Source: Escarpia spicata
Lineage: Eukaryota > Annelida > Polychaeta > Sabellida > Siboglinidae
Assembly: GCA_963995525.1 (NCBI GenBank)
Contig: OZ023206.1
Coordinates: 74,058,506-74,122,505 of the forward strand
Length of the DNA stretch: 64,000 nucleotides
Direction: 5' to 3'
The notes beneath the pieces were generated by a model. That model saw only the letters and a program-made list of their open reading frames with translations, searched no databases and was not told where the DNA came from. Made by a program: the position numbers and the translations under genes. This document shows, one piece after another, positions 45,290 through 59,874 of this stretch. The number at the start of each line of letters is the position of its first letter. Position 1 is the first letter of the stretch.

Positions 45290-47700
45290 TGCGTAAGTTG
45301 AAAATTATCAACCATCAGAAAATCAGCCATGACATTACTTGCTCTGATCTGACTGTTCAGCAAGCCAGCGAATCGACAACAGCAGCATTTTCTCGTTACA
45401 ACAACACTTTGTTATCAATACTCGACCAATATGCTCCTGCTAGAGAGTGCACCATCACCGTAAAAAAACAGCGTGCCATGGTACAACGCGGACATCATAG
45501 TTGCAAAAGCTAAACATAAGCGGCTTGAACATCAATACAGAAGGACACAATTAACAGTGGACCGAGACATGTATGTACAACAAAGAAACACAGTTAACAA
45601 CATGAGCCCTGAAGCGAAAAATCCATTACGAAAAAACATTGTCGGACGTCTTGAACCAAGCGCAATTCTACAACATCGCAAACAAGCTGCTGCATCGGAG
45701 TAACACAGCAACACAACCAACCTACGAATGTGCCGAATCGCTCGCCAACGACATTGCACACTACTTTGAGGATAAAATCCTGTGTATTCGCACCACACTA
45801 CAAGGGCCAGATGTCCATGGTGTGAGTACCGACTTTGTGAGCACAAATCACTCTGTCACAGACTGTCATCTCTCTACTTTCGTGCCTGTCACACAAGAAG
45901 AATCCGCGCAACTACTGAGCAAGTCATCATCGAAGACTTGCAAACTTGACACGATGCCTTCAAAAACTTGGTAAAAGAGTGCTCTGATGTCATGACGAAG
46001 CCTAGTATGAACATCATCAACAGGTGTTTGCTGGAAGGAATGCCTGATGAAATGAAAGTTGCTGTCATCACACCCATATTGAAAAAGGCAAGTCTTGATA
46101 GTGACATTTTGAAAAGCTATCGGCCTATTTCTAACATGTTCTTTTTATCAAAGTTAGTCGAGAGGATTGTGGCAAACCGGTTGATTGCACACATGCGTGA
46201 AAACAACCTGTATATGCCGTTGCAATCAGCGTACCGACAGGACTGTAGTACTGAAACTGCGCTTCTGCAAGTGCATGACAATGTGATTCGGTACATGGAC
46301 GAACGCAAAGGTGTGGTGCTGCTGCTAATTGATCTGAGCGCAGCATTTGATACAATTGACCATGCCATTCTTTTAAACACACTGAGCACCATCATCGGCG
46401 TCGACGATCACTGTTTGTCATGGTTTGCTGCCTACCTACAACATAACCAATACACGGTGTTGATTGCCGGTGAGCAGTTTAAACCTCACAGACTGACTTG
46501 CGGTATCCCGCAGGGGTCAGTTCTTGGACCATTACTGTTCACTATATATATATACGACTCCTCTCGCGTCGCTACTCAGCCACCATGGCATGGCTTACCA
46601 TCTAAATGCAGATGACATCCAACTTTTACAAGAATTTAGCCTGAGCGATAACATGTCACCCGACATTGCCATCAAGATTATCCTTCAATGGATGAACACC
46701 AACATGCTAAAACTCAATGATGATAAAACGGAGATCATTATCGTCCAACCGAAATCAGCAACCGAAAATGTTCTTCCTGATGGTGTAACTATCGGAAACG
46801 TTCGCGTGTTACCCAACACTTGGTTGTGACCTTTGATTCTAATATGTCCCTTGAGCGACACGTAACTAACATTTGTAGAAATACGTATTACCACCTCCAT
46901 AGCATTGGACGCATTCGTCGATATTTAGACAAAGAACACACAAAACAACTTGTGCATGCGCTACTCATTAAGCGAATTGACTGCTGCAATAATCTTCTTA
47001 AAGGATTGCCAGCGACAGTAATTGAGAAACTACATCGTGTCCAAAATGCATGTGCTCGTATCATAACGATGCGTTCGAAACGAGACCACGTCACGCCCAT
47101 GCTCTTTGAGCTGCACTGGCATCCTGTGAAGAGTCGCATTATTTTCAAGACCCTACTTCTCATTTTCAAATGCCTTCATGGGCTCGCACCTCCATATCTA
47201 TCAGCACTTCTCTCTCCGTATCGCCCAACACGCTGTCTACGCTACTCCGATCAGCTACTCCTTAAACAACCCACTACCCGAAATAAAATCGGCGTACGAG
47301 CATTCTCTTTTGCAGCTCCAAGAGCATGAAATCAACTATCACTTACAGTGCGCCAATGCACTAGTGTCAATCAATTTAAAGTGGCACTGAATACGCATCT
47401 TTTCACAAATTATTTTAACCTTCGATGATCGATGATCATCATTATTTATACCTTTATTTTAATTTATTTAGTATTATAATTAATCTATTTTATTGTTTTA
47501 ATGGTTTGCATAATTGTGTTTATTTATATATTTTAAGACAGTATAGTGGATTTTACTTAGTACTAATGATTGCATAGTATTTTTAAACTATATATCGCAT
47601 GATGTTATTTATTTATTTATTTGCATTAACCACTGTAAAGCGCCCCAGAACAATTATTTGGATGGGGCGCTATATAAGAAATAAATTATTATTATTATTA
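45290..47700 (+). mobile_element. CR1/L2-like LINE inserted in the gypsy element, 5' truncated
   Basis: The plus strand begins in the endonuclease-RT linker (KLKIINHQKISHDI) and continues PVTQEESAQLLSKSSSKTCK. RT follows (SYRPISNMFFLSKLVERIVA; AFDTIDHAILL; CGIPQGSVLGPLLF; YHLNADDIQLL), then the C-terminal block LHRVQNACARIITMRSKRDH and a tail GGGGCGCTATATAAG ending in (TTA)n at about 47,685-47,704. Several frameshifts. The catalytic box is NADD, not YADD. It separates gypsy RT from its C-terminal part. Confidence 0.88.
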
Positions 47701-49242
47701 TTATTCGGGTCAGGTTTTATTACCTCGTCTGTCAGCAGACATCCGATGAAGCTGACTTCATGTAGATGGTGCCCTCCAATTCTTCGATGGTCTCATGCTT
47801 CTTCCTCTTCCAGACTTCCGGTTTGCTGCAAATGCCAAATGGCATACGCTTCCATCTGTAGTGTCCAAATGGCATGTTGAATGTTATGAGTCGGCTTGAT
47901 CCCTCATCTAATTATTCCTGTCAAAACCCGTGTCTGGTGCCCACAACAGTGAAGACCAATCCCTGGAAAACGTTCGCATACTGGTGGTGTATATCGGCTT
48001 TGCCAAAGCAAGACGCCTTCACTGCCTGCTTTGCACCAATTGTGTTTAAGCTCGGGGGCTGCAAGCGAGTCTTCAAACGGTCGAATGGTGTCCACATTAA
48101 CACACTTGAGCGAACCGATGTCAACGCATGCCTTACGGCTTAGAAGTGGTTGATAATGTTTACCGGTCATCACTTTAAAATGCATATTGTGTTACGGCCG
48201 TTTCTGTGGACTTGAAGTGTTGTGATCGCCGTCACTTTACATTTATTTCCTCCATACACAGTGTCTGAGATTTTATTGTCAGATTCTGAAAGTTAGTGTC
48301 TCCTGTAGCTAACTTGTAGTCACTCAGCGACAGGATATTACACTGTGATCCGAACATTAGAACTGTACTTTGTGCGACCCGATCCCAAGTGTTACGTAAC
48401 CAGCACCCGTCTGCCGTCCGTCCACACGGATAACCAATTGTCGCATAGCCGAACCTTTCAGACTAATCACACCATATTCTTCATTTTCGACAGTTTTAAC
48501 GTATCTTTTGTTGACTCTGAAGTTGCGACACTTCGCGGCGAAATGATTCAAAGCCTGACAGGTTCTGCATTTCTGGCATGAAGCTGGCCATTTGCCTCTG
48601 TCGTGTTTTGCCGCAAAACGAACGATTCACAACAGTACCTGTTTTTGCGTGTGATCTTTCTCGAGGTCTTGCGCGTTCTGCCTCGTTGCCACGCTTTCCA
48701 AATCGTCTCGTTCTTGTGCGTTTTCTCATCACGTGTATCTCCATGTCATCGTTGGAACTACATGCCTTAGCTCGTTCACCTTTCACTTCTGGTCAAGTCT
48801 TAGGCTTTCTTCAGCGTTACGTCGCGTTGCTCGAGTAGTTTATCGATTAGTTTATCTTGTCCAGAACAATCCATGATCACAGTATATCTCATCCGTCGTG
48901 ATCACATCAAACGCACAGTTTGTTCCGATCCTACGCAACTCGTTGTACCACGTCATAACATCTTCACCGGCCCGCTGTTTTCGTAATTGAAGTGCACGTC
49001 GCTCATTCGGTACATTTACCCTGGACCTACAGTAATTGCCATACATTTGTGGCACTGGCGCAACTTTGTACCGATCCTCATCATCAATCTACAAGTGATT
49101 TTGTCAGATGTCCTTCGTATCTTCACAACAACGTACACCCTCGTTCCCGTTCTATGTTTTCGTCCAGGTCCGTGGCAATTTCATATTCGATCCAGGCGCT
49201 TTTCCATTGACGCTAAGAATTCGTGGCGGTTACTGCGTCGAT

Positions 49243-49282
<40 letters not shown>

Positions 49283-49297
49283 GGCGGCGGCGGCGAT
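49243..49297. repeat. (CTG)n-(CGG)n trinucleotide run in the gypsy gag region
   Basis: About ten CTG followed by five CGG triplets on the plus strand. On the minus strand it reads as poly-Ala/Ser in the gag frame. Confidence 0.9.
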
Positions 49298-49501
49298 GGT
49301 ATACTTATACTATTGTGCGTATTCACATTACGATTAAGAAGAGGCGATGGCGGTGGCGTAGCTATGACCGGATCCTCACTTAACGGAGTCTAGCTGATAT
49401 GTTATTAGGCACAGCTTCCACAATTCCGCTAAGCTTGTAGTTCAGCAATCTAGATTACGTAATCCAGTCAACACGTAACGATAGGTTACTTCCTGACACC
49501 A

Positions 49502-49749
49502 TGTAACGGCATTGTTTGTACATATCTGAATAATATACAAACAAAATATCATGATCTTACATGTTTATCACGCAGCTATCTAGCTACACGTGCGCACTGA
49601 TCCAACCTTAGCCTTGTTCACTACTCTAAACAACAGCAGAGCCCACAACTCTCTATACTAATTTACTGTCCATGCGGGTACTGCCTCGAGTCCAAATATA
49701 ACCCTCCCGCTAGGGATCAGCTGGGGCATCTCATGACAATCTCGTGACA
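49502..49749 (-). repeat. Candidate 5' LTR of the gypsy element
   Basis: The minus strand starts TGTCACGAGATTG and ends GCCGTTACA, then TGGTGTCAGG follows directly; TGG start is expected of a tRNA primer-binding site. The segment contains TATATTTGG and a length of 248 bp is reasonable. No second LTR is in the window to confirm the ends. Confidence 0.45.
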
Positions 49750-50390
49750 CTGGGGCCTATCGGTGAACAAACAAAGAGTATCTGCGACCACGTCATCATG
49801 CTGAAATACATGTAATAATGTAGTTTGCAGTTTTGTAAATATTACTGTCACGACTGACAATTAACTACCAAGGCATAATTTTTGAGTAGTGATAATGATT
49901 TTGAAACTATTTGGTAGCTCGTTTCTACTGTTAAACCCAGGCCCCTATGACATACTTTTCTGACTGCACCTAACGTGGAATCTTTTGAGCATTATCAGTC
50001 AAACATTGACAGCTAAACAAGCTACCACATAGTCGTTCTATTCGTTACGTAAGGCGCACCCGGACACCCCCATCTCCGCGTAAAGCATTGTCACGTCGAC
50101 CCGTATATCTACACCACAATACCCAAAGAGTGGGATAGGCTATACGGTTGACCGCAACGGTGTTGCTAATTAATGGCGTATATGTCTTATTATATTGTAG
50201 ACATTTCTACGTCCAGCTACCTTTTAATAGGGTCGATCGGATTGCAGAAAACCAACTTTATTCTGGTGGGCCTATGCATTAACAATTAGCCGGCTTGACA
50301 ACCTTGTCCAGGAATCTTCTGCATACAGTAAGATATGGGAAATGAGGCTATTCATGTCACATCATCAACAAACGTTGTGAGGCGTCACAC
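49750..50390. other. Unassigned sequence between gypsy element and zinc-finger relic
   Basis: Unique sequence. No coding signal, repeat or RNA gene recognised. Confidence 0.5.
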
Positions 50391-50399
50391 AGACAAAAC

Positions 50400-52080
<1,681 letters not shown>

Positions 52081-52244
52081 CACTAAATGTTGTGCCATGA
52101 GTCATTCAGTCACATGTTTTTTCGTCATTGTGTTGATATTGTGTGACGTGCCTCGATGTCCAACGTCGTGTTGGTGCACACAGCGCGACAGATGTTCTTG
52201 TCAATGCCCGCGAGTTGTTGCAGCTGTGTTACATTATTGTTGAC

Positions 52245-53040
52245 AGTTCTTACACAAACATTTGTGATTTCTGAAACACAATAAAAGTAAGTGACACCAC
52301 CAGACGACGTGTGAAGCAGGCTAGCAGGCTAAGCAAAACAATAGAGTGTAAAGAACAGTGTGGAAGATCGGGAAAAGTGTATTTTGGAGAAACAGGAAAT
52401 ATTGATCTGTCGTAAATTCACAATACAGAATAATCGTAATAAAAAAACATAATACATTATGTTTACATTCGACTCGACAACGTGGTAAACATAAAATGTA
52501 TGGTATGAAAATAAAAGAATAGGGAGACTCCTACTGAGACTAATTATAGTCTGTCGTAGGAGCTACTCTAAATGGTAATTTAATCGATTATTTGATTTAT
52601 AAAAGAAAACAATCCTTAAAGCAATTGGTGCATTACTACACTATAAATGTATATTATGTTATGTCTTATATGTATTAAATATTACACTTACTAAAAACAC
52701 AAATGTACAAACATATGTTTTTTTTAAATTAAGTAATAATTTATATCAAGAGGCACAGAGTCAGCCAAACATATCCCTATTACATTTAGAACAGTTTTGG
52801 ACAGTACACTGCTCAGCAAGAGTGTTCAAATAGTAAAGCTTGGAATATGCTGAAAAGGCATGCAAACTGTGAGTGGCGATCTTGTCCTTAATTAAATCTG
52901 GTGCATTATTTATTGTATGTGAGTAGTATATAGACAAGGCACACCCTCGCCCAGCCCCTTTTTAGACCTAACTACGTGCATAAAAAACGTCCTTATCAAA
53001 ATCGGGAACCTACTTATAAAAAAAGATCAAAGGGTTTTGT
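52245..53040. other. AT-rich unassigned region
   Basis: No gene or repeat recognised. Low coding potential on both strands. Confidence 0.5.
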
Positions 53041-53054
53041 GTAACCTGAGAGAA

Positions 53055-53320
53055 ATCGGGAACCTACTTATAAAAAACGTGATTGATGGCCTGTCACTTT
53101 TGATTGATAATATTAAGGCGCCATCTAGCGATTATTTCAGTAACGGCGTCCCTAGTTACGGCGTCCCTAGTTACGTGATAACGCCATCTAGCGATTGTTC
53201 CAGTAACAGCGTCCCTAGTTACGATATTGGTTATAGCTGAAACCACCGTGGTTATAGCTAAAACCACCGTGGTTACGACATACGCTTATAGCTAAAACCA
53301 CCGTGGTTATAAATTAAATA
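53055..53320. repeat. Short tandem motifs: 'gcgtccctagttac' and 'ggttatagctaaaaccaccg'
   Basis: Two to four copies of each motif lie in succession. The second motif contains ccaccgtgg, an imperfect palindrome able to form a small hairpin. 'gccatctagcgatt' also recurs. Confidence 0.7.
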
Positions 53321-53362
53321 ATTAATTAATTCATAATTAATTAATTAATTAATTAATTATAT
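53320..53362. repeat. (TTAA)n run
   Basis: Perfect or near-perfect TTAA/AATT tetranucleotides, self-complementary. Confidence 0.9.
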
Positions 53363-53539
53363 ATAGGCCTGTCACTTTTTGATTGATGACCCTTCCTTGA
53401 GGTGTCACCACCTAGCGGTTATCCCAGTGACTAATTCCCTAGCGATCAACGTAGGACCTACCGTTGTGCTTACGTAAGCACTTATATAGCGTCCCTAGCG
53501 ACCGTTGTATATATATATATATATATATATATACGTAAT

Positions 53540-53905
53540 AGGCCTTTATATAACCACAACGGTTATAGCTAAAACCACTGTGGTTATAACGGCGCTCTAA
53601 ACCCATTGTGTGAGAATAACACCGCTGTACCCTATGTAGCAGTAGCCAGCAGCGCTGGCCTATGATCTGGCGGCCTAGTCGTCTTGCCACGACGTCTTAC
53701 GCACACCGAGCTCCACCTTCGTGCCAGTTAATGCCAGCACGATATATATATATATGCTTATGTAAGCCCGTATATAACCACAACGGTTATAGCGGCGCTG
53801 CGCTCTAAACCCATTGTGTGAAAATAACCCCGCTGTACCCTATGTAGCAGCAGCGGCGTGCGCTCGCAGCAGCAGCAGCCATGACCTATGATCCGGCGGC
53901 CTAGT
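53540..53905 (+). repeat. Two-copy direct repeat, about 220 bp apart
   Basis: The block 'tataaccacaacggttatag', 'gctctaaacccattgtgtga' and 'gctgtaccctatgtagcag' through 'ggcggcctag' occurs at 53,550-53,685 and again at 53,770-53,905. The second copy has extra CAG triplets. Confidence 0.85.
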
Positions 53906-54339
53906 TTCTAAATATAACCATGCGACTAGCCGGCTCTGTAACGGCGTTAATTTCAGCCGTGGCGCTATCAAAACGAAACGAATTCCATGCATGCATTTAG
54001 CGTTTAAAAGCAGTACTCAGCGGCCTGTTAAAGCAGGATGGTTATATGCGGTGGATAGACGAATGGACGCAAAATGGTGTAAGTTATGTTTTATTAATAG
54101 AAGTCACGGTGGCGTGAGCCAGGTCTGCGTAATGTTTGCTTGAGAGCCTCGTCCCTGCCGTAGCCGAGCGGCGCGTGAGTTGTCCCCGTCAAACTGCCGT
54201 TGTAGCATTTGTTGAGCGACCGGCTGGAATTAACGGCAAGTTTTCACACGACATACAGGTTTGTTGTAGAGTGTTGTGTGTAGGCAGGTGTATTTCCTTT
54301 CCACGTCGAGGCAGGTGGATTCTGTGAAATAATGCATAT

Positions 54340-54730
54340 GAATAATGAGGAGTTTCCCAAGAACTAAATCACTGTTATTAATATAAAAGTAAATAATAAA
54401 GAATAGTTTAATACAAGAATAGCATATAAATAATATAAAAAGTAATTAATATAAAACTTACCGATAGGATAAAAGACGAAATACCGCTGTACTAAATAAA
54501 ATAAAACTTACCGCTGTTCTTTGCATATGAATAATGGAGGAGAACTAAATCACTGTTATTAATATAAGAGGAGAACTAAATCAATAATTAATCAAGAATA
54601 GTAATTAATAAAGAATAGCATATTATTAATATAAAAGTAATTAATAAAGAATATAAAACTTACGGATAGGCTAAAAGACGACTTAACGCTCTACTAAATA
54701 AATAAAATAAAATAAAACTTACCGCTGATC
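54340..54730. repeat. AT-rich repeated block
   Basis: Three diverged copies of 'gaactaaatcactgttatta' with 'taaaacttaccg', spaced about 100-180 bp. It resembles, in part, the 170-bp module of the satellite region (taatgaggag.ttccc). Confidence 0.6.
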
Positions 54731-55390
54731 TTTCGTGGAAGGTTGCTCAGACGTTGTGCTGGCGGTAGCCATGATTGAATGAAAATGAGCAACGACCGTT
54801 GCATGCATGCATTATTTCCTAAAGTCATTTATGCGTTTAGCGCGCATGCGCGAAAATGTTAAGCGCGCATGCGCAAAAGTGAAGTAAAACATTGAAGGCA
54901 AAGAGATCAAAATGGCAATAAACGAACGTTTAAATCATAAAATGAACCGTTGTATACGCTTAGTTAGGGATCAGGCATATTGTGGAGTATTAATAATAGA
55001 GAAATTCGATGTGAAAGTCACATTTGACAACGAACGCGCTAACGTGAACGTCGAATTTTTTTCTTGACAATAACTAGAAACCGGATGGTGACGCAAGCCA
55101 GCTGTGGCGCGCGTGACGCTAATGGGGGTAGCTTATGTGAAGCTAGAACAATGCCATTTCAAAAACGATACACGAACTATAAAAGCATGAATTGAAGCGT
55201 TGTTTAGGATCAGTGGAGAGTAGGGATCTGTGTAGTGCCATTATATTATAGAAAATCGATGTAAATAACGTTTGTGAACGAAAAGCACTACATGACCGTT
55301 CATTTTTTTCTTTCCGAAAGCAAAGACATCCGAGACTAGTCAGTTATGCGTTAGGCGATTAGTAGGATCTGCTTTGTGCTGTAGGGGTGC

Positions 55391-55756
55391 GTGCGTAGCG
55401 ATAACGAGTTGGACGTTATCATCGAGGAGGCACTAGGCGTACCACACATCGAACCGCCGACGTACGAGAGTCTGTACACGGTGTCGCCAACACCGCCGGA
55501 AGTGATACAACGTCAAGTCATCGCGACGGGTCGGGGTCAGTTGGCCTTCCGCTATGAGCGGCACGCGATGTCCCCCCTCGCCGAACACCTCAGTGAGATG
55601 ATTCTGGAGAGGGCGCGCGATCGATGCGGCGCTGTATCTGGTCCAGTTCGTTTCGGACTGGCTGCTAGGCACGGACTGGCGCGACTACATCAACCGCGCT
55701 CTGCTGGAGTCGACCGTCCATACGTACATTCAGCGCAGGAACGGACTCGAATAGAA
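55391..55756 (+). CDS. Unidentified GC-rich ORF, possibly frameshifted
   Basis: From about 55,391 the frame reads ELDVIIEEALGVPHIEPPTY, SPTPPEVIQRQVIATGRGQL and AEHLSEMILERAR. After a probable single-base shift near 55,620 another frame continues AALYLVQFVSDWLLGTDW and RDYINRALLESTVHTYIQRR to TAG at 55,754. No in-frame ATG precedes it (TAG lies just upstream), so it may be an exon or a remnant. It is GC-rich beside AT-rich DNA, and has a PPTY motif and helical, amphipathic segments. I do not recognise the family. It could be an element-encoded protein or chance. Confidence 0.4.
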
Positions 55757-55869
55757 CATTATGCTTGCTTTGTTTGCTATAACATTGGTTAAAAATAAAA
55801 GCCGTTGTTTTGAATGTTGTACTACGATGGCGACGCTTAATAAAACGTTGAAAATGTACTTTCCGTTCG

Positions 55870-58800
55870 ACAGTCCCACACAGCTCCCCGAAAGTGCCAC
55901 ACAATTTCCTGACAGTCCCACACAGCTCCTTGACAGTCACACACAGCTCCCCGGCAGTACGTCTAGCTTGTTACATGTTTGCCTTCCGTACATGGTCTAG
56001 CTTGTTACACGTCTGCCTTCCATACATGTACTAGCTTTTTACTTATTTGCTATCCATACATGGTCTAGCTTGTTACATGTTTGCCTTCCATACACGGACT
56101 AGCTTGTTACATGTTTACCTTCCATACACGGTCTGGCTTGTTACATGTCTACCTTCCATACATGGTCTAGCTTGTTACATGTCTGCCTTTCATACATGGT
56201 CTAGCCTGTTACATGTCTGCCTTCCGTACATGGACTAGCTTGTTACATGTTGGCCTTCCGTACATGGGCTAGCTTGTTACATGTTTGCCTTACGTACATG
56301 GACTAGCTTGTTACATGTGTGCCTTCCATACACGAACAAGCTTGTTACATGTTTGCCTTACGTACATGGACTAACTTGTTACATGTTTGCCTTCCATACA
56401 CGGACTAGCTTGTTACATGTTTGCCTTACATACATGGACTAGCTTGTTACATGTTTGCCTTCCATACATGGTCTAGCTTGTTACAGGTCTGCCTTTCATA
56501 CATAGTCTAGCTTGATACGTGTTACCCTTCCGTACATGGACTAGATTGTTACATGTTTACCTTCCATACACGGACTAGCTTGTTACATGTTTACCTTCCA
56601 TACACGGACTAGCTTGTTACATGTTTGCCTTCCATACACGGACTAGCTTGTTACATGTTTGCCTTCCGTACATGGTCTGGCTTGTTACATGTCTGTCTTC
56701 CATACATGGTCTAGCTTGCTACATGTTTCCCTTCCATACATGGTGTAACTTGTGACATGTTTGCCTTCCATACATGGTCTAGCTTGTTACATGTTTGCCT
56801 TCCATACACGGACTAGCTTGTTACATATTTGCATTCCATACATGATCTAGCTTGTTACATGTCTACCTTCCATATATGGTCTAGCTTGTTACATGTCTGC
56901 CTTCCGTACATGGACTAGGTTCCCTGGCAGTCCCACACAGCTTCCGACAGTCACACGCAGTTCCCTGACACCCACACAGCTCCATGACAGTCCCACATAG
57001 TTTCCGACAGTCCCACACAGCTTCCCGACAGTCTCATACAGCTTCCGACAGTCCCACACAGCTCCATGACATTTATTTTATTTAGGTCTTATTATTTAGC
57101 AATAGACCGGTAAGTTGCCTTTTACACGAGTCCTATTAATTATCTTTATTAATTAATAAGAACCTCATTAGTCATGTTTTGATTTAATTTGGGAACCTCC
57201 TCATTAGTCACAGCGATAGAGCGGTAGGTTCTGGCAGTCTCACACAGCTCCATGACAGTCCCACACAGTTTCCGACAGTCCCACACAGCTCCATAACAGT
57301 ATTACACAGCTTCCTGACAGTCCCACACAGTTCCTGGCAGTCCCACACAGCTCCCCGACAGTCACACGCAGTTCCCTGACAGTCCCACACAGCTCCCTGA
57401 CAGCCCCACACAGTTTCCGACAGTCCCACACAGCTTCCCGACAGTCTCATACAGCTTCCGACAGTCCCACACAGCTCCATGACATTTATTTTATTTAGGT
57501 CTTATTATTTAGCAATAGACCGGTAAGTTGCCTTTTACACGAGTCCTATTAATTATCTTTATTCATTAATAAGAACCTCATTAGTCATGTTTTGATTTAA
57601 TTCGGGAACCTCCTCATTAGTCACAGCGATAGAGCTGTAGGTTCTGGCAGTCCCACACAGCTCCATGAGAGTCCCACACAGTTTCCGACAGTCCCACACA
57701 GCTTCCCGACAGTCTCATACAGCTTCCGACATTCACACGCAGTTCCCTGACAGTCCCACACAGTTACCCGACAGTCACACAAAACTCCCGATAGTCCCAC
57801 ACAGCTCTATGACAGTCCCACACAGTTCCTGGCAGTCCCACACAGCTTCCCGACAGTCCCACACAGCTCCCTGGCTACATGTCTCCCTTCCATACATGGT
57901 CTAACTTGTGACATGTTTGCCTTCCATACATGATCTAGCTTGTTACATGTTTGCCTTCCATACACGGACTAGGTTGTTACATATTTGCCTTCCATACATG
58001 AACTAGCTTGTTACATGTATGCCTTCCATATATGGTCTAGCTTGTTACATGTTTGCGTTTCATACATGGTCTAGCCTGTTACATGTCTGCCTTCCGTACA
58101 TGGACTAGGTTGTTACAGCTCCCTGACAGTCCCACACAGTTCCCTGACAGTCCCACACAGTTACCCGACAGTCACACAAAACTCCTGACAGTCCCACACA
58201 GCTCCATAACAGTATAACACAGCTTCCTGACCGTCCCACACAGTTCCTGGCAGTCCCACACAGCTCCATGACAGTCCCACACAGTTCCCCGACAGTCACA
58301 CACAGCTTCCCGACAGTCCCACACAGCTCCCTGAAAGTATCACACAATTCCCTGACAGTCCCACACAGCTCCCTGACAGTCACACACAGCTCCCCGGCAG
58401 TACCACACAATTCCCTGACAGTCCCACACAGCTATCTGACAGTCCCACACAGCTCCTAACAGTCCCACACAGTTCCCTTACAGTCCCACACAACTCTTGA
58501 CAGTCAAACACAGCTCCCTGACAGTCCCACACAGTTCCGGTCAGTCCCACACAGCTCCCTGACAGTCCCACACAGCTCCCTGACAGTCACACGCAGTTCC
58601 CTGACAGTCCCACACAGTTTCCCGACAGTCACACAAAACTCCTGACAGTCCCACACAGCTCCATAACAGTATTACACAGTTACCCGACAGTCCCACACAG
58701 CTCCATGACAGTCCCACACAGTTCCCGACAGTCCCACACAGCTTCCCGACAGTCCCACACAGCTCCCTACCACACAATTCCCTGACAGTCCCACACAGTT

Positions 58801-59850
58801 CCGGTCAGTCCCACACAGCTCCCCGACAGTCTCACACAGCTCCCTGAAAGTACCACACAATTCCCTTACAGTCACACACAGCTCCCTGTCAGTCCCACAC
58901 AGCTCCCTGACAGTCCCACACAACTCCCTGACAGTCTCACACAGCTCCGCCTGATAGTCCCAAAACTCCCGACAGTCCCACACAGCTCCCTGACAGTCAC
59001 ACACAGCTCCCCGGCAGTACCACACAGTTCCTGGCAGTCCCACACAGCTCCATGACATTTATTTTATTTAGTTCTTATTATTTAGCAATAGACCGGTAAG
59101 TTGCCTTTTACACGAGTCCTATTAATTATCTTTATTAATTAATAAGAACCTCATTAGTCATGTTTTGATTTAATTTGGGAACCTCCTCATTAGTCACAGC
59201 GATAGAGCGGTAGGTTCTGGCAGTCCCACACAGCTCCATGACAGTCCCACACACTTCCCGACAGTCCCACACAGCTTCCCGACAGTCCCACACAGCTCCC
59301 TGGCTACATGTCTCCCTTCCATACATGGTCTAACTTGTGACATGTTTACCTTCCATACATGGTCTAGCTTGTTACATGTTTGCCTTCCATACACGGACTA
59401 GGTTGTTACATATTTGCCTTCCATACATGAACTAGCTTGTTACATGTATGCCTTCCATATATGGTCTAGCTTGTTACATGTTTGCCTTTCATACATGGTC
59501 TAGCCTGTTACATGTCTGCCTTCCGTACATGGACTAGGTTGTTACAGCTCCCTGACAGTCCCACACAGTTACCCGACAGACACACAAACTCCTGACTGAC
59601 AGTGCCACACAGCTCCCTGACAGTCTCACACAGCTCCCTGACAGTACCACGCAGTTCCTCGTCAGTCACATACAGGGGTTCTGTATGTATGTATGTATGT
59701 ATGTATGTATGTAGGAGCCGTCGCACCACGGCGCCGATACTCGTCTAACTCGTATAACTAACTAACTAACTCGTCTAACTCGTAGGGGGGTGGCGGGGGG
59801 TTCTGTATGTATGTATGTAGGTATGTAGGGTAATAAAAACATACAATTGT
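55870..59850. repeat. Left arm of large palindrome: 21-bp and 33-bp satellites plus 170-bp modules
   Basis: 33-bp units (core tagcttgttacatgtttgcc; 56,000-56,915, 57,880-58,110, 59,305-59,545) alternate with 21-bp units (core acagtcccacacagctccct; 55,875-55,960, 56,930-57,070, 57,235-57,480, 57,650-57,875, 58,110-59,050). A 170-bp unique module starting gacatttattttattta occurs three times (57,068, 57,479, 59,053). The reverse complement is present from 60,560 on. Confidence 0.95.
59672..59825. repeat. GTAT microsatellite and G-rich segment bordering the spacer
   Basis: (GTAT)n runs flank a unique stretch with ggagccgtcgcaccacggcg and a G-run block ggggggtggcggggggt. The whole is mirrored at 60,597-60,760. 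Confidence 0.9.
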
Positions 59851-59874
59851 TTTCAGACTGACAGGAACTGTGTG

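Larger units (their letters stand above)
44284..49749 (-). mobile_element. Ty3/gypsy LTR retrotransposon, 5' part, split by a LINE
   Basis: Reading the minus strand: LTR candidate (49,502-49,749), primer site TGGTGTCAGGAAGT, and gag (RKQRAGEDVMTWYNELRRIG near 48,955). A zinc-knuckle region follows (CRTCQALNHFAAKCRNFR near 48,540-48,590), then a protease-RT linker (PLLSRKACVDIG near 48,110) and RT (NMPFGHYRWKRMPFGICSKP near 47,840). After the inserted LINE come a connection region (MPMPTDVEGVRRLIGTVQYL near 45,200), RNase H (SRAMMDSEHNYAQIDK near 44,900) and the start of integrase (DGMIFKGDM near 44,390). Stops are frequent and no 3' LTR is seen, so it is dead and truncated. Confidence 0.85.
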
